The translations under genes were made by a program, and so were the position numbers. Positions 9,041-18,091 of a stretch of DNA of 64,000 nt are shown here, piece after piece; within the stretch, counting starts at the first letter, position 1, and every line of letters begins with the position of its first letter. This stretch comes from Pseudomonas pisciculturae. Its GTDB lineage: Bacteria > Pseudomonadota > Gammaproteobacteria > Pseudomonadales > Pseudomonadaceae. The stretch lies in NCBI RefSeq assembly GCF_015461805.1, contig NZ_JACVZE010000011.1:1-64000 (forward strand), given 5' to 3'. The notes under the pieces are model-generated. The model saw only the letters and a program-made list of their open reading frames with translations. It made no database searches and was not told where the DNA came from.

Positions 9041-10504
9041 TCAGATCCAGCCGAGCCAGCTCCAGTAGGTGGCGGCAAACACCAGCATCAGCCCATAGCC
9101 AATCAGCGTCACCAGAATCCCCACCTTGGCAAACTGCCGCGCCGTGAACGTCCCGGTCCCCAAACACACCATATTTTGTGGCGCATTGATCGGCAGGATA
9201 AACCCGTAGCTCATCACAAACCCCAGCAACATCGTCATGCCCAAGCGGCTGAACTCTCCCGGCAAGGTCTGCAACACCGCGATCAAAATCGGCAATAACG
9301 CCGAGGTCAACGCCGTGGCGCTGGCAAACCCCAGGTGAATCAGGATCAGGAACGCGCCCAAAATCGCAAACACGCCCAACGGCCCGACCTGATCCAACCC
9401 GGTGTGCGCCACCACGGCAGAACCCAGCCATTGCCCGGCCTGAGTGGTCAGCAGCGCCGTGCCCAAACTGATCCCCACCCCAAACACAATCACCGTGCCC
9501 CACGGAATGCGCGACTGCACATCCTTCCAGGTCATCACACCGATACCCGGCATCAACAGGATCACCAAGCCTGCGTAGGTGGTCGAGGTGGTATCGAAGT
9601 TGTGCAAGCGCCCTTCTGTTGCCCACGCCAGCAGCAGCAACACCGACACGGTCAGCAAGCGTTTCTGCGGCCCGGTCATGGGGCCTATGTCCACCAGCGA
9701 CTGGGCCACCGCCTCTTTACCGCCAGGAATGCTGTCGGTCTCTGGTGGCAGCAGCTTGAGCACCAAAAACAACAATACCGCCGACATGATCAGCGCCCAC
9801 GGCGCCCCCGCGATCAGCCAGTCGATCCACGACACGCGCTGGCCGAGCATCTTGTCCATAAAGCCGACGGTCAGCAGGTTTTGCGCGGCGGCGGTCTGGA
9901 TGCCGACGTTCCAGATGCTGGTGCCCTGGGCCACCACAATCATGATCCCTGCGGCGATGTTGGAGCGTTTGTCCACGCCAAACGCGGCAATCACCCCCAT
10001 CATGATCGGCACCACACAGGCACTGCGCGCCGTGGCGCTGGGCACCACCAGGCTGAGCAGGATGGTTACCGCAATCGCCCCCAGCAGAATGCGCCGGGTG
10101 CTGGTGCCGACCCGGCTCAAGGTCACCAGCGCGATACGCCGGTCCAGCCCGGTGTGGGTCATGGCCGCCGCGATAAACAACGCACCTGCAACCAGCGCCA
10201 ACGCCGGGTTGGAGAACCCCGTGAGCGCCATGCTGATGGCCGGGCTGGTGCCGATCAGGTGTGTGGGGTCTTGCAGCGATGGCGCGGTGCCCAGCAAAAA
10301 AGCCATCAAGGAGGTGATCATGATCGCGCTGGCCTCATAGGAGACAGCCTCGGTGATCCATACCACCACGGCAAACGCGAGGATCGCCAGCATGCGATGC
10401 CCGGCCACCGGCAAATCGACGGGCAGCGGCAACAGCAGCACGCCGGCCATCATCAGCACGGCGATGAACAGGCCCAGGGGTAGTTTGAAGGAGGCTGCGC
10501 TCAT
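9041..10504 (-). CDS. DASS-family (SLC13) anion:sodium symporter
   Basis: A 487-residue polytopic membrane protein of the divalent anion:sodium symporter family. It contains the two family-type repeats with SNT/SAT-like motifs (VVPSATARSACVVPIMMG and FASATALTSALLPI) and the end motif GFILPINAPQNMV. Members import dicarboxylates, tricarboxylates or sulfate with sodium. No regulator or enzyme gene lies beside it to fix the substrate. Its 3' end faces the REP at 8915-9004. Confidence 0.84.
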   Translation of the reverse strand: MSAASFKLPLGLFIAVLMMAGVLLLPLPVDLPVAGHRMLAILAFAVVVWITEAVSYEASAIMITSLMAFLLGTAPSLQDPTHLIGTSPAISMALTGFSNPALALVAGALFIAAAMTHTGLDRRIALVTLSRVGTSTRRILLGAIAVTILLSLVVPSATARSACVVPIMMGVIAAFGVDKRSNIAAGIMIVVAQGTSIWNVGIQTAAAQNLLTVGFMDKMLGQRVSWIDWLIAGAPWALIMSAVLLFLVLKLLPPETDSIPGGKEAVAQSLVDIGPMTGPQKRLLTVSVLLLLAWATEGRLHNFDTTSTTYAGLVILLMPGIGVMTWKDVQSRIPWGTVIVFGVGISLGTALLTTQAGQWLGSAVVAHTGLDQVGPLGVFAILGAFLILIHLGFASATALTSALLPILIAVLQTLPGEFSRLGMTMLLGFVMSYGFILPINAPQNMVCLGTGTFTARQFAKVGILVTLIGYGLMLVFAATYWSWLGWI

Positions 10505-10588
10505 GGGGGTGCTCCAAGGCTCTAAATCAAGCTTTGAGCATGGGGCAAAAGCGTCTGCGACGTGTTGACTAGTATCAATCGGCTTGAA

Positions 10589-10677
10589 TGTGGGAGGGGG
10601 CTTGCTCCCGATGGCGGTGTGTCAGCTACAGATATAGTCACTGACACACTGCCATCGGGAGCAAGCCCCCTCCCACA
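10589..10677. repeat. REP doublet
   Basis: TGTGGGAGGGGGCTTGCTCC arm and its complement with a GTGTCAG/CTGACAC inner stem, between the symporter gene and the hybrid kinase gene. Confidence 0.9.
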
Positions 10678-10701
10678 TTGGATTGGGTTTACAGGGCACG
10701 T

Positions 10702-12030
10702 TCAGCCGAGCAACTGGCTCAACACCGCCCGCAACTTCCCGGGCTTGACCGGTTTATTCAGCAACGGTGCTTCCAGGCGGCGCAACGCGCGGCGGCACTG
10801 GTCGGTGCGATCGGCCGTGATGATCACCGCCGGGATCTTGCAGGCAAAATGCTCGCGCAAATGCTTGATCACCTCACAGCCCACCACCCCATGGTCCAGG
10901 TGATAGTCCGCCAGAATCAGTTCCGGCGCCCTGCCCTGCAACGCGTCCATGGCGCCAGCTTCATCGGTGGCCGTGAGCACTTCGCAGCCCCACTGTTCAA
11001 GCAGGGCACTCATGCTTTCAAGGATGCTGGTTTCATTGTCGATCACCAGCAAACGCCGCCCCGGCAACGGATTGCCAGTGGTCGGCTGCACCGGCAGTTG
11101 ACTGATCGGCAGCGGCATTTCGGCGCTCAGGGGCACTTCGATGCTGAACATCGAGCCCCGCCCCGGCCAGGAACGCACGGCAATCGGGTAGCCAAGGATC
11201 TCGGCGATGCGCTCCACAATCGCCAACCCCAGCCCCACGCCCTTGCGGTCCGCCGCACGGCCGACGTCCAGCTGGTTGAACTCCAGAAAGATCGCCTCCA
11301 GCCGGTCCGCCGCAATCCCGCGCCCGGTGTCCCACACTTCAAGGCGCAGGCAATCGCCCCGACGTCGCGCGCCCAACAAGACGCAACCCTCGTCGGTGTA
11401 GCGGCAGGCATTGCTCAAGAAGTTACGCAGAATCCGCGTCAACAACCGCAAATCGGTACGCACCGCATACCGTCCCATATGCACCCGCAGGTTCAACCCA
11501 GCCGCCTGGGCCACCGATTGAAACTCCGACAGCAGCGGCGCAAACACTTCATCCAGGCGGTACAGGGCCACGTCCGGCTTGACCGCCGCCTGGTCGAGCC
11601 GCGAAATATCCAGCAAATCGGTGAGCAAATCCTCGGCGCCTTCCAGCGCTTGGTGCGTACGCTCCACCAGTACCTGCTCGACCTCGGGCAATTGTCGCTC
11701 GCGCAACGTGGCGATCAACAGGCGTGCAGCGTTGAGCGGTTGCAGAAGATCATGGCTGGCGGCGGCGAGGTATTTATCCTTGCTGCGGTTGGCCGCCTCG
11801 GCGGCATCGCGGGCGGCGCGCAGGTTGAGGTTGGCTTCCAGCAATTCATCGGTGCGGGCGGCAACGCGCTGCTCCAGCTCGTCGTTGAGGCGGATATAAC
11901 GCTTGCGCTCGGCCTCCAGCTCATCGAGTCGTGCGGTCAGCTCCGGGTAGTGGCTTTTGCGTGCCGACTGGTCCCCCAGCCCCAACAGGGCCGACAGCGC
12001 ACGCTGCTGGTCGTCAGAGTGCTTCGCCAT
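10702..12030 (-). CDS. Hybrid sensor histidine kinase, ErcS-like
   Basis: A 442-residue soluble kinase. An N-terminal coiled coil (LEAERKRYIRLNDELEQRVAARTDEL) leads to a HisKA domain with the phospho-acceptor motif ASHDLLQPLNAAR, an HATPase domain (LSNACRYT, GVGLGLAIVERI) and a C-terminal receiver domain (LLVIDNE, ILADYHLD with the phospho-Asp, VIITAD, NKPVKP). It has no transmembrane segment and no DNA-binding domain. The start at 12030 overlaps the ercA end by 17 bp. This kinase type next to ercA occurs in alcohol-oxidation clusters of pseudomonads; it probably senses a cytoplasmic signal of alcohol metabolism. Confidence 0.85.
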   Translation of the reverse strand: MAKHSDDQQRALSALLGLGDQSARKSHYPELTARLDELEAERKRYIRLNDELEQRVAARTDELLEANLNLRAARDAAEAANRSKDKYLAAASHDLLQPLNAARLLIATLRERQLPEVEQVLVERTHQALEGAEDLLTDLLDISRLDQAAVKPDVALYRLDEVFAPLLSEFQSVAQAAGLNLRVHMGRYAVRTDLRLLTRILRNFLSNACRYTDEGCVLLGARRRGDCLRLEVWDTGRGIAADRLEAIFLEFNQLDVGRAADRKGVGLGLAIVERIAEILGYPIAVRSWPGRGSMFSIEVPLSAEMPLPISQLPVQPTTGNPLPGRRLLVIDNETSILESMSALLEQWGCEVLTATDEAGAMDALQGRAPELILADYHLDHGVVGCEVIKHLREHFACKIPAVIITADRTDQCRRALRRLEAPLLNKPVKPGKLRAVLSQLLG

Positions 12031-13177
12031 AGACGACCTCGACGTCACGCTGGCTCGACTCCCGAGGGTTGGTGAGGATGCACGGGTCATCCATCGCATG
12101 CTCGGACAAAAACGGAATATCCGCCACGCGCACGCCGTGCAGGCCGAGGGTCTCGTGAAAGCCGATCGCATGTTTGAGCGCGATCAAGTGGTCCACCAAG
12201 CGCCCGCAGATCTGCCGATGATTCAGGCCGCGACAGTCGATACCAAACGTCTCGGCAATCACCTGGAAGCGCTCCGGCGCCGAGTTGTAGTTGAACGCCA
12301 CCACATGCTCCACCAGCACCGCGTTGCACAAGCCGTGGGGCAAGTCGAGAAAGCCGCCAAGGCTGTGGGACATCGCGTGCACCGCACCCAGGATCGCATT
12401 GGAAAACGCCAACCCGGCCTGCATGCTGCCCAGCATGATCTTCTCGCGCAGGGCAATGTCGGTGGGGTTGGCGATCATCTGCACCAGGTTGCCGTTGATC
12501 AGCCGCATGGCCTCCAACGCATGGGGGTCGGTCAGCGGGCCATGGCCGGTGGAGACAAACGCCTCAATGGCATGCACCAGCGCATCGATACCGGTACAGG
12601 CCGACAGGAACGGGTCCATGCTGGCGGTGGTTTCCGGGTCGATCAACGACACATCCGGCACCACCGCCTTGCTGACGATGGAGAATTTCATACGTTCCTG
12701 CTGGTTGGAGATGATCACGAACTGCGACACATCCGCCGACGTGCCAGCGGTGGTAGGGATCAGGATCAACGGCGGGCTGGGCACGCGAATGGTGTCCACC
12801 CCTTCGAACTCAAGGATGCTGCGCCCATGGGCCACCACGATGCCAATAGCCTTGCCGCAGTCCATGGGGCTGCCGCCGCCAATGGCCACGATCACGTCAC
12901 AGTGGTTTTCGCGGTACACCTCAGCACCGGTCATGACTTCTTCAACGCGAGGGTTGGGCGAGACGGCGCTGTACAGGCAGTAGTCGATACCAATGGCTTG
13001 CAGGCTGGCTTCCACATCGGCGACCCAACCGGCGGCGATCACGCCGGGGTCGCTGACCACCAGCACCTTGCGTGCACCAAAGGTCTTCGCGTAATTGCCG
13101 ACGTTGTGCCGGCAACCGGCACCAAAGATGATTTCAGGAGAAACGAATTTACGCAGGAGGCTCAGGTTTGGGCTCAT
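12014..13177 (-). CDS. ercA: Iron-containing alcohol dehydrogenase ErcA
   Basis: A 387-residue group III iron-dependent alcohol dehydrogenase. It has the NAD-binding GGGSPMDCGKA motif, PTTAGTSADVSQFV, and the metal-ligand region GIDALVHAIEAFVSTGHGPLTDPHA with HAMSHSLGGFLDLPHG. In pseudomonads ErcA is needed for proper expression of the ethanol oxidation genes, apparently by a signalling rather than a bulk catabolic role. It is followed by, and overlaps, the hybrid kinase gene, and is preceded by a small pqqA gene, all on the same strand. Confidence 0.9.
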   Translation of the reverse strand: MSPNLSLLRKFVSPEIIFGAGCRHNVGNYAKTFGARKVLVVSDPGVIAAGWVADVEASLQAIGIDYCLYSAVSPNPRVEEVMTGAEVYRENHCDVIVAIGGGSPMDCGKAIGIVVAHGRSILEFEGVDTIRVPSPPLILIPTTAGTSADVSQFVIISNQQERMKFSIVSKAVVPDVSLIDPETTASMDPFLSACTGIDALVHAIEAFVSTGHGPLTDPHALEAMRLINGNLVQMIANPTDIALREKIMLGSMQAGLAFSNAILGAVHAMSHSLGGFLDLPHGLCNAVLVEHVVAFNYNSAPERFQVIAETFGIDCRGLNHRQICGRLVDHLIALKHAIGFHETLGLHGVRVADIPFLSEHAMDDPCILTNPRESSQRDVEVVYGEAL

Positions 13178-13305
13178 CGGAAAGCCTGTTTTTATTATTT
13201 TGGAAGAATGCGCTCCACACTAACCGATCCGAGGGCGAATGCAATCAGACCAAAGGGGCATCTCCCAAACGGTCCCGGCCAGCGCGCGGCTGGCCGGGGG
13301 GTGCA

Positions 13306-13377
13306 TCAACGGCTGGCGAAGTACATGGTCACTTCAAAGCCGATACGCAGGTCGGTAAACGCGGGTTTAGTCCACAT
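13306..13377 (-). CDS. pqqA: PQQ precursor peptide PqqA (orphan copy)
   Basis: A 23-codon gene: MWTKPAFTDLRIGFEVTMYF followed by ASR and TGA. It contains the conserved Glu and Tyr (E-V-T-M-Y) that PqqE cross-links to make pyrroloquinoline quinone. A good ribosome-binding site (GAGG) lies about 8 bases before the ATG. No pqqB, C, D or E gene follows; ercA is next. It is therefore an extra precursor gene placed inside the alcohol dehydrogenase cluster, presumably raising PQQ supply when the quinoproteins are made. Confidence 0.93.
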   Translation of the reverse strand: MWTKPAFTDLRIGFEVTMYFASR

Positions 13378-13505
13378 GGGGCGTTCCTCTTGTTGTGCCG
13401 GTAGATTCCGGTTTGGTCATTAATGCATGGGGGGTGCGGGGGGGTGAATGGTACTTTCGAAGGAGTTGGCTGTATGCATTAGTCTCAGGCACACAGAGAT
13501 CAAAA

Positions 13506-13594
13506 TGTGGGAGGGGGCTTGCTCCCGATTGCAGTGTGTCAGCCAACCCATGTGTGGCTGACACACTGCAATCGGGAGCAAGCCCCCTCCCACA
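13506..13594. repeat. REP doublet
   Basis: TGTGGGAGGGGGCTTGCTCC and complement with GTGTCAGCCA/TGGCTGACAC inner stem, between the aldehyde dehydrogenase stop and the pqqA promoter region. Confidence 0.9.
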
Positions 13595-13621
13595 ATGGAC
13601 TGCATTTCAAGTCTGGGGGGG

Positions 13622-15142
13622 TTAGAAGAAACCCAGCGGATTGATGTCGTAGCTCACCAGCAAATTCTTGGTCTGCTGGTAGTGATCCAACATCATCTTG
13701 TGGTTCTCACGCCCCACACCCGACTTCTTGTACCCACCAAACGCCGCATGCGCCGGGTACAGGTGATAACAGTTGGTCCACACCCGGCCCGCCTTGATCG
13801 CCCGGCCCATGCGGTACGCACGGTTGATGTCGCGGGTCCACAAGCCAGCCCCGAGGCCGAATTCGCTGTCGTTCGCAATGGCCAGGGCTTCGGCTTCGTC
13901 CTTGAAGGTGGTCACGCCCACCACCGGGCCGAAGATTTCTTCCTGGAACACGCGCATCTTGTTGTGGCCCTTGAGCAGGGTCGGCTGGATGTAATAGCCG
14001 CTGGACAGGTCGCCCTCCAAACGCTCGGCCGCGCCGCCGGTGAGCAGCACCGCGCCCTCTTCCTGGGCGATTTTGAGGTACGAGAGGATCTTGTCGAACT
14101 GCTGTTCAGACGCCTGGGCGCCGACCATGGTCTCGGTGTCCAGCGGGTTGCCGCGCTTGATCTTGACGATCTTCTGCATCACCACCTTCATGAAGTCGTC
14201 GTAGATCGACTCCTGCACCAGCGCCCGCGACGGGCAGGTGCACACTTCGCCCTGGTTGAAAAACGCCAATACCAAGCCTTCGGCAGCCTTTTCGATGAAC
14301 TGCGGCTCGGCCTGCATGATGTCTTCGAAGAAGATGTTCGGCGACTTGCCGCCCAGCTCCACGGTGGACGGAATGATGTTTTCGGCAGCGGCATGCATGA
14401 TGTGCGCGCCTACCGGGGTGGAGCCGGTAAAGGCGATCTTGGCGATGCGCTTGCTGGTGGCCAAGGCCTCCCCCGCTTCGCGACCAAAGCCTTGCACGAT
14501 GTTGAGCACGCCCGGCGGCAGCAGATCATTGATCAGCTCGGCAAACACCATGATCGACAGCGGCGTCTGCTCAGCCGGCTTGAGCACGATGCAGTTACCG
14601 GCCGCCAATGCAGGCGCGAGTTTCCAGGCGGCCATCAGCAGCGGAAAGTTCCACGGGATAATCTGCCCGACCACGCCCAGCGGCTCATGGAAGTGATAGG
14701 CGGCGGTCAGTTCGTTGATTTCGGCGGCGCCGCCTTCCTGGGCGCGGATGCAACCGGCGAAATAACGGAAGTGGTCAGCCGCCAGGGGCACGTCGGCGTT
14801 AAGGGTTTCGCGCACGGCCTTGCCGTTGTCCCAGGTCTCGGCCACGGCCAGTACTTCAAGGTTCTGCTCGATGCGGTCGGCGATTTTCAGCAGCACCAGG
14901 GAACGGTCCTGGGCGCTGGTTTTGCCCCAGGCATCGGCAGCAGCATGGGCAGCGTCGAGGGCTTTTTCGATATCGGCGGCGCTGGAACGCGGGAACTCGG
15001 CGATGACTTCGCCGGTGACCGGCGAGGTGTTGGTGAAGTAGTTGCCATCGACGGGCGCGACAAATTCACCGCCGATGTAATTGCCATAGCGCGCCTTGAA
15101 GCTGACGACGGCGCCAGGGGTGCCGGGTTGTGCGTAGATCAT
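13622..15142 (-). CDS. pedI: NAD-dependent aldehyde dehydrogenase, ExaC/PedI type
   Basis: A 506-residue class I aldehyde dehydrogenase that oxidises acetaldehyde and other aldehydes made by the quinoprotein dehydrogenases. Seen are the general base E262 (ELGGKSPN), FTGSTPVG for NAD binding and the catalytic C301 in FFNQGEVCTCPSR. Length and sequence agree with ExaC of Pseudomonas. It lies directly downstream of pedH on the same strand, 121 bp apart. That gap carries a GC-rich imperfect stem (about 15200-15241) which may be a weak terminator. Confidence 0.9.
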   Translation of the reverse strand: MIYAQPGTPGAVVSFKARYGNYIGGEFVAPVDGNYFTNTSPVTGEVIAEFPRSSAADIEKALDAAHAAADAWGKTSAQDRSLVLLKIADRIEQNLEVLAVAETWDNGKAVRETLNADVPLAADHFRYFAGCIRAQEGGAAEINELTAAYHFHEPLGVVGQIIPWNFPLLMAAWKLAPALAAGNCIVLKPAEQTPLSIMVFAELINDLLPPGVLNIVQGFGREAGEALATSKRIAKIAFTGSTPVGAHIMHAAAENIIPSTVELGGKSPNIFFEDIMQAEPQFIEKAAEGLVLAFFNQGEVCTCPSRALVQESIYDDFMKVVMQKIVKIKRGNPLDTETMVGAQASEQQFDKILSYLKIAQEEGAVLLTGGAAERLEGDLSSGYYIQPTLLKGHNKMRVFQEEIFGPVVGVTTFKDEAEALAIANDSEFGLGAGLWTRDINRAYRMGRAIKAGRVWTNCYHLYPAHAAFGGYKKSGVGRENHKMMLDHYQQTKNLLVSYDINPLGFF

Positions 15143-15263
15143 GGTGAGGCCTCTGTCGGGGTCCGGGCCTGTCGGTCAACAGGCGATGACCCGATAGTAA
15201 AGAGCCCCCGCTGCCGGGCGAATGCGCCGTTGGCAGGGGGGTTGTTGTCATTTGGTCGTAGAA

Positions 15264-17039
15264 CTAGTGCTTGGCCACCAGCTCCTTGGGCAACTTGAAG
15301 GTCCAAAGCATGCCGCCCTGGTTGAAGTCCTTCACGCGCTTGGCCACTTCACCGCCCCACAGCGGCACCGCGCCGCCCCAGCCGGAGACCACCGAGACGT
15401 ACTGCTCGCCGTCCATGTCCCAGGTCACCGGCGAGCCGAGCACGCCGGAGCCGGTCTGGAACTCCCAGACCTTCTCGCCGGTCTTGGCGTTGAACGCTTG
15501 CAGGAAACCTTCCGGCGTCCCGGTGAACACCAGGTTGCCCTTGGTGGTCAGCACCCCGCCCCACAGCGGCGCGAAGTTTTTGTGGCGCCACACTTCCTTG
15601 CCGGTTTTCGGGTCGATGGCGCGCAGCACGCCGATGTAGTCCTCGTTCAACGGTTTGATGGTGAAGCCCGCGCCGAGGAATGCCGCGCCTTTTTTATAGG
15701 CGATGCCTTCGTTCCAGATGTCCATGCCCCATTCGTTGGACGGCACGTAGAACAGCCCAGTGTCGCGGTTGTAGGCCATCGGCATCCAGTTCTTTGCACC
15801 GAGGAACGCGGGTGCGACGAAAACCGACGTGCCCTTGGTTTCACTGCCCGGCGCGCCGGGGCGGCTGGCCTCGTTGTAGATCGGCCGACCGTTCTTATCC
15901 AGGCCGGTGGCCCAGGTGATTTTGTCCACGAACGGGAAACCGCGGATGAACTTGCCGTTGGTGCGGTCCAGCACGTAGAAGAACCCGTTGCGGTCGGCGG
16001 TGGCTGCCGCTTTGATTTCCTTGCCGCCTTCGGTGTAGTTGAACGAGATCAGCTCGTTCACGCCGTCAAAGTCCCAGCCATCGTGGGGGGTGCTCTGGAA
16101 GTGCCATTTGATGGTGCCGTCGTCCGGGTTCAGCGCCAGGCGCGAGGAGGAATAGAGGTTGTCGCCAGGGCGCAGGTGGGAGTTCCACGGTGCCGGGTTG
16201 CCGGTGCCGAACAGCAGCAGGTTGGTTTCCGGGTCGTAGTAGCCGCCCAGCCACGGCGCGGCGCCGCCGGTTTTCCACAAATCGCCCGGCCAGGTCTTGC
16301 CTGCTTCGCCGCCGGAGATGCCGTTTTCCACCGCCTTGCCGTCTTTATAGACATAGCCCATATGGCCTTCGACAGTCGGACGACTCCACAGCAGGTCGCC
16401 GTTTTTCGGGTCGTAGGCTTCGATCTTGCCCACCACGCCGAACTCGCCGCCGGCCACGCCGGTGATCAGCTTGCCGTTGATCACCAGGGGCGCGGCGCTG
16501 ATGGAGTAGCCTTCCTTGTGGTCGGCGACCTTCTTGCTCCACACCACTTTGCCGGTGTCTTTGTTCAGGGCCACGAGTTTGGCGTCGAGGGTGCCGAAGA
16601 ACACCAGGTCGCCGTACAACGCCACGCCACGGTTGATCACGTCACAGCACGGGCGGATGTCATCGGGCAGGCGCGCGTCGTATTGCCAGAGTTTCTTGCC
16701 GGTGCGCGCATCCACTGCGAACACCCGCGAGTAGGAACCGGTGAGGTACATCACCCCGTCCTTGACCATCGGTTGCGCCTGCTGGCCGCGCTGTTTCTCA
16801 CCGCCAAACGAAAACGCCCAGATCGGGCGCAGTTCCTTGACGTTGTCCACGTTCAGCGTGTCCAGCGGGCTGTAGCGCTGGCCCTGCACACCGAGGCCGT
16901 TGGTGACGATCTGCTCGGGGTTTTTCGGGTCCTGGAGAATGTCCTGGTCGGTGACAGCGGCCAGGGCCTGGCCGGACAACAGGATGGCACCGAGCAACAC
17001 ACTCAAGGCGAAGGGTTGGCGACGTGCGGGTTGGGTCAT
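15264..17039 (-). CDS. pedH: PQQ-dependent alcohol dehydrogenase, lanthanide type (PedH)
   Basis: A 591-residue periplasmic quinoprotein with a signal peptide ending near ALA (residue 28) and an eight-bladed propeller. The vicinal disulfide C131-C132 (RPCCDV) is present. Metal-ligand positions are E199, N281, catalytic D323 and, two residues on, D325 (GWDFDGVNEL). The extra aspartate is the hallmark of lanthanide-dependent quinoproteins, and the numbering equals that reported for P. putida PedH. It oxidises primary alcohols and aldehydes and passes electrons to cytochrome c. A palindrome 31 bp before the ATG is shared with the pedE promoter. Confidence 0.92.
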   Translation of the reverse strand: MTQPARRQPFALSVLLGAILLSGQALAAVTDQDILQDPKNPEQIVTNGLGVQGQRYSPLDTLNVDNVKELRPIWAFSFGGEKQRGQQAQPMVKDGVMYLTGSYSRVFAVDARTGKKLWQYDARLPDDIRPCCDVINRGVALYGDLVFFGTLDAKLVALNKDTGKVVWSKKVADHKEGYSISAAPLVINGKLITGVAGGEFGVVGKIEAYDPKNGDLLWSRPTVEGHMGYVYKDGKAVENGISGGEAGKTWPGDLWKTGGAAPWLGGYYDPETNLLLFGTGNPAPWNSHLRPGDNLYSSSRLALNPDDGTIKWHFQSTPHDGWDFDGVNELISFNYTEGGKEIKAAATADRNGFFYVLDRTNGKFIRGFPFVDKITWATGLDKNGRPIYNEASRPGAPGSETKGTSVFVAPAFLGAKNWMPMAYNRDTGLFYVPSNEWGMDIWNEGIAYKKGAAFLGAGFTIKPLNEDYIGVLRAIDPKTGKEVWRHKNFAPLWGGVLTTKGNLVFTGTPEGFLQAFNAKTGEKVWEFQTGSGVLGSPVTWDMDGEQYVSVVSGWGGAVPLWGGEVAKRVKDFNQGGMLWTFKLPKELVAKH

Positions 17040-17069
17040 GACGGCTACCTCTGCGGTTTTTGTTATACC

Positions 17070-17084
17070 CGGGAAATTTTCCCG
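17070..17084. promoter_or_regulatory. Palindromic operator upstream of pedH
   Basis: CGGGAAATTTTCCCG, a 15-bp inverted repeat (arms of 7 bp, one central base; one further paired base on each side). It lies 31 bp from the pedH ATG, close enough to overlap the promoter. The same motif occurs in front of pedE. It is a candidate binding site for PedR2 acting as a repressor (inference). Confidence 0.6.
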
Positions 17085-17145
17085 GTCTGGTGCAGATTCT
17101 TGGCCGCAGGGGCGCTTGTCACAATTGACCGCAGTATCGAGTTTG

Positions 17146-18075
17146 CTAGTTCCTTAGTAGCGGGTGCATATGCTCGCGCTCGTAGCGCGGGTACAGGTGG
17201 CTGACACTGCGGATCAATTCATAGCGGCTCAGGCTGATCGTGGCGAAGCGTTCAGGGATGGAGCTGCGGATCATCTCGGTCATGTCATTGCCGTGGGCGG
17301 CGCCGTCGCGCAACAGTTGATCGAGCCAGGTCAGGTAGTCGCGCATTTGTTCGAAGGGTTGCGCATCGGTGGCAATCGGACCATGGCCGGGCACCACCAG
17401 GGTCCAGGGCAGGTTTTGCAAGGTGGCAATGTCGGCCAACCACGCAGCGAGTCCGGGGCTATTGGGCGTGGTCAAGGCGCGCTGGTAAAACACCAGGTCG
17501 CCAGCGAACAGCACGCCGGTGTTCTGGTCGAATATCGCCAAGTCCGCGCCGGTATGCCCGGTAAGCGCCAGCAGACGCAAATCGTGGTTGCCGAAGCTGC
17601 GCACGCCGGGTTCCAGCGTCTGTGTCGGCAGCACCACTTCGGTGCCGCGCATCCAGTCGCCGACCATGCGATAGAGGTTTTCGGCCATGCTTTCGCCCTG
17701 CTCATGCAGCAGCTTTGTGGTGTCGGCCAGGGCGCCGATGGGCACGTCCTTGAACGCTTGGTTGCCCAGGGCATGGTCGGGGTGATGATGGGTCAGCAAC
17801 ACCTGGATCACCGGTTTGGGGGTGACGCTGGCGATGGCCTGGCGCAGCGCTTCGCCGTAGCGTTTGGACGGCCCGGTGTCGATCACCACCACGCCCGCCT
17901 GGGTGACGATAAAGGCCACATTGACGATATTGCCGCCGTTGGCCTTGGCGAAATTGTCGGTGCTGCCTTCCAGCAGCCAGGTGTCCTCGGCGATCTTCCG
18001 GGGTTTGAGGGCGTAGTCCAGGTCGGCCACGGCGGGCAGGCTCAGGGCCAGGCAGAACAACAGTATCCAGCGCAT
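17146..18075 (-). CDS. Quinoprotein relay system zinc metallohydrolase (MBL fold)
   Basis: A 309-residue secreted metallo-beta-lactamase-fold protein. The signal peptide (MRWILLFCLALSLPAVA) is followed by the metal motif HHHPDH (H96, H98, D100, H101), LTGHTGADLAIFD and VPGHGP. It belongs to the SoxH-related family found next to PQQ-dependent dehydrogenases and called a quinoprotein relay system hydrolase. Its reaction is unknown. The start at 18075 has a strong AAAGGAGC ribosome site; the longer in-frame start would add 32 residues before the signal peptide. Confidence 0.85.
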   Translation of the reverse strand: MRWILLFCLALSLPAVADLDYALKPRKIAEDTWLLEGSTDNFAKANGGNIVNVAFIVTQAGVVVIDTGPSKRYGEALRQAIASVTPKPVIQVLLTHHHPDHALGNQAFKDVPIGALADTTKLLHEQGESMAENLYRMVGDWMRGTEVVLPTQTLEPGVRSFGNHDLRLLALTGHTGADLAIFDQNTGVLFAGDLVFYQRALTTPNSPGLAAWLADIATLQNLPWTLVVPGHGPIATDAQPFEQMRDYLTWLDQLLRDGAAHGNDMTEMIRSSIPERFATISLSRYELIRSVSHLYPRYEREHMHPLLRN

Positions 18076-18091
18076 GCCGCGCTCCTTTGGG

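Noticed and set aside
13595..15298. Plus-strand open frame opposite the aldehyde dehydrogenase gene
   Set aside because: The minus strand encodes a complete ExaC-type enzyme with catalytic residues; the plus-strand product has no family features.
17145..17160. CTACTAAGGAACTAG upstream of pedH as another copy of the CTACTAC...GGTACTG motif
   Set aside because: Only the first half matches and the spacing is 2 bp shorter, so it was left out of the motif set.
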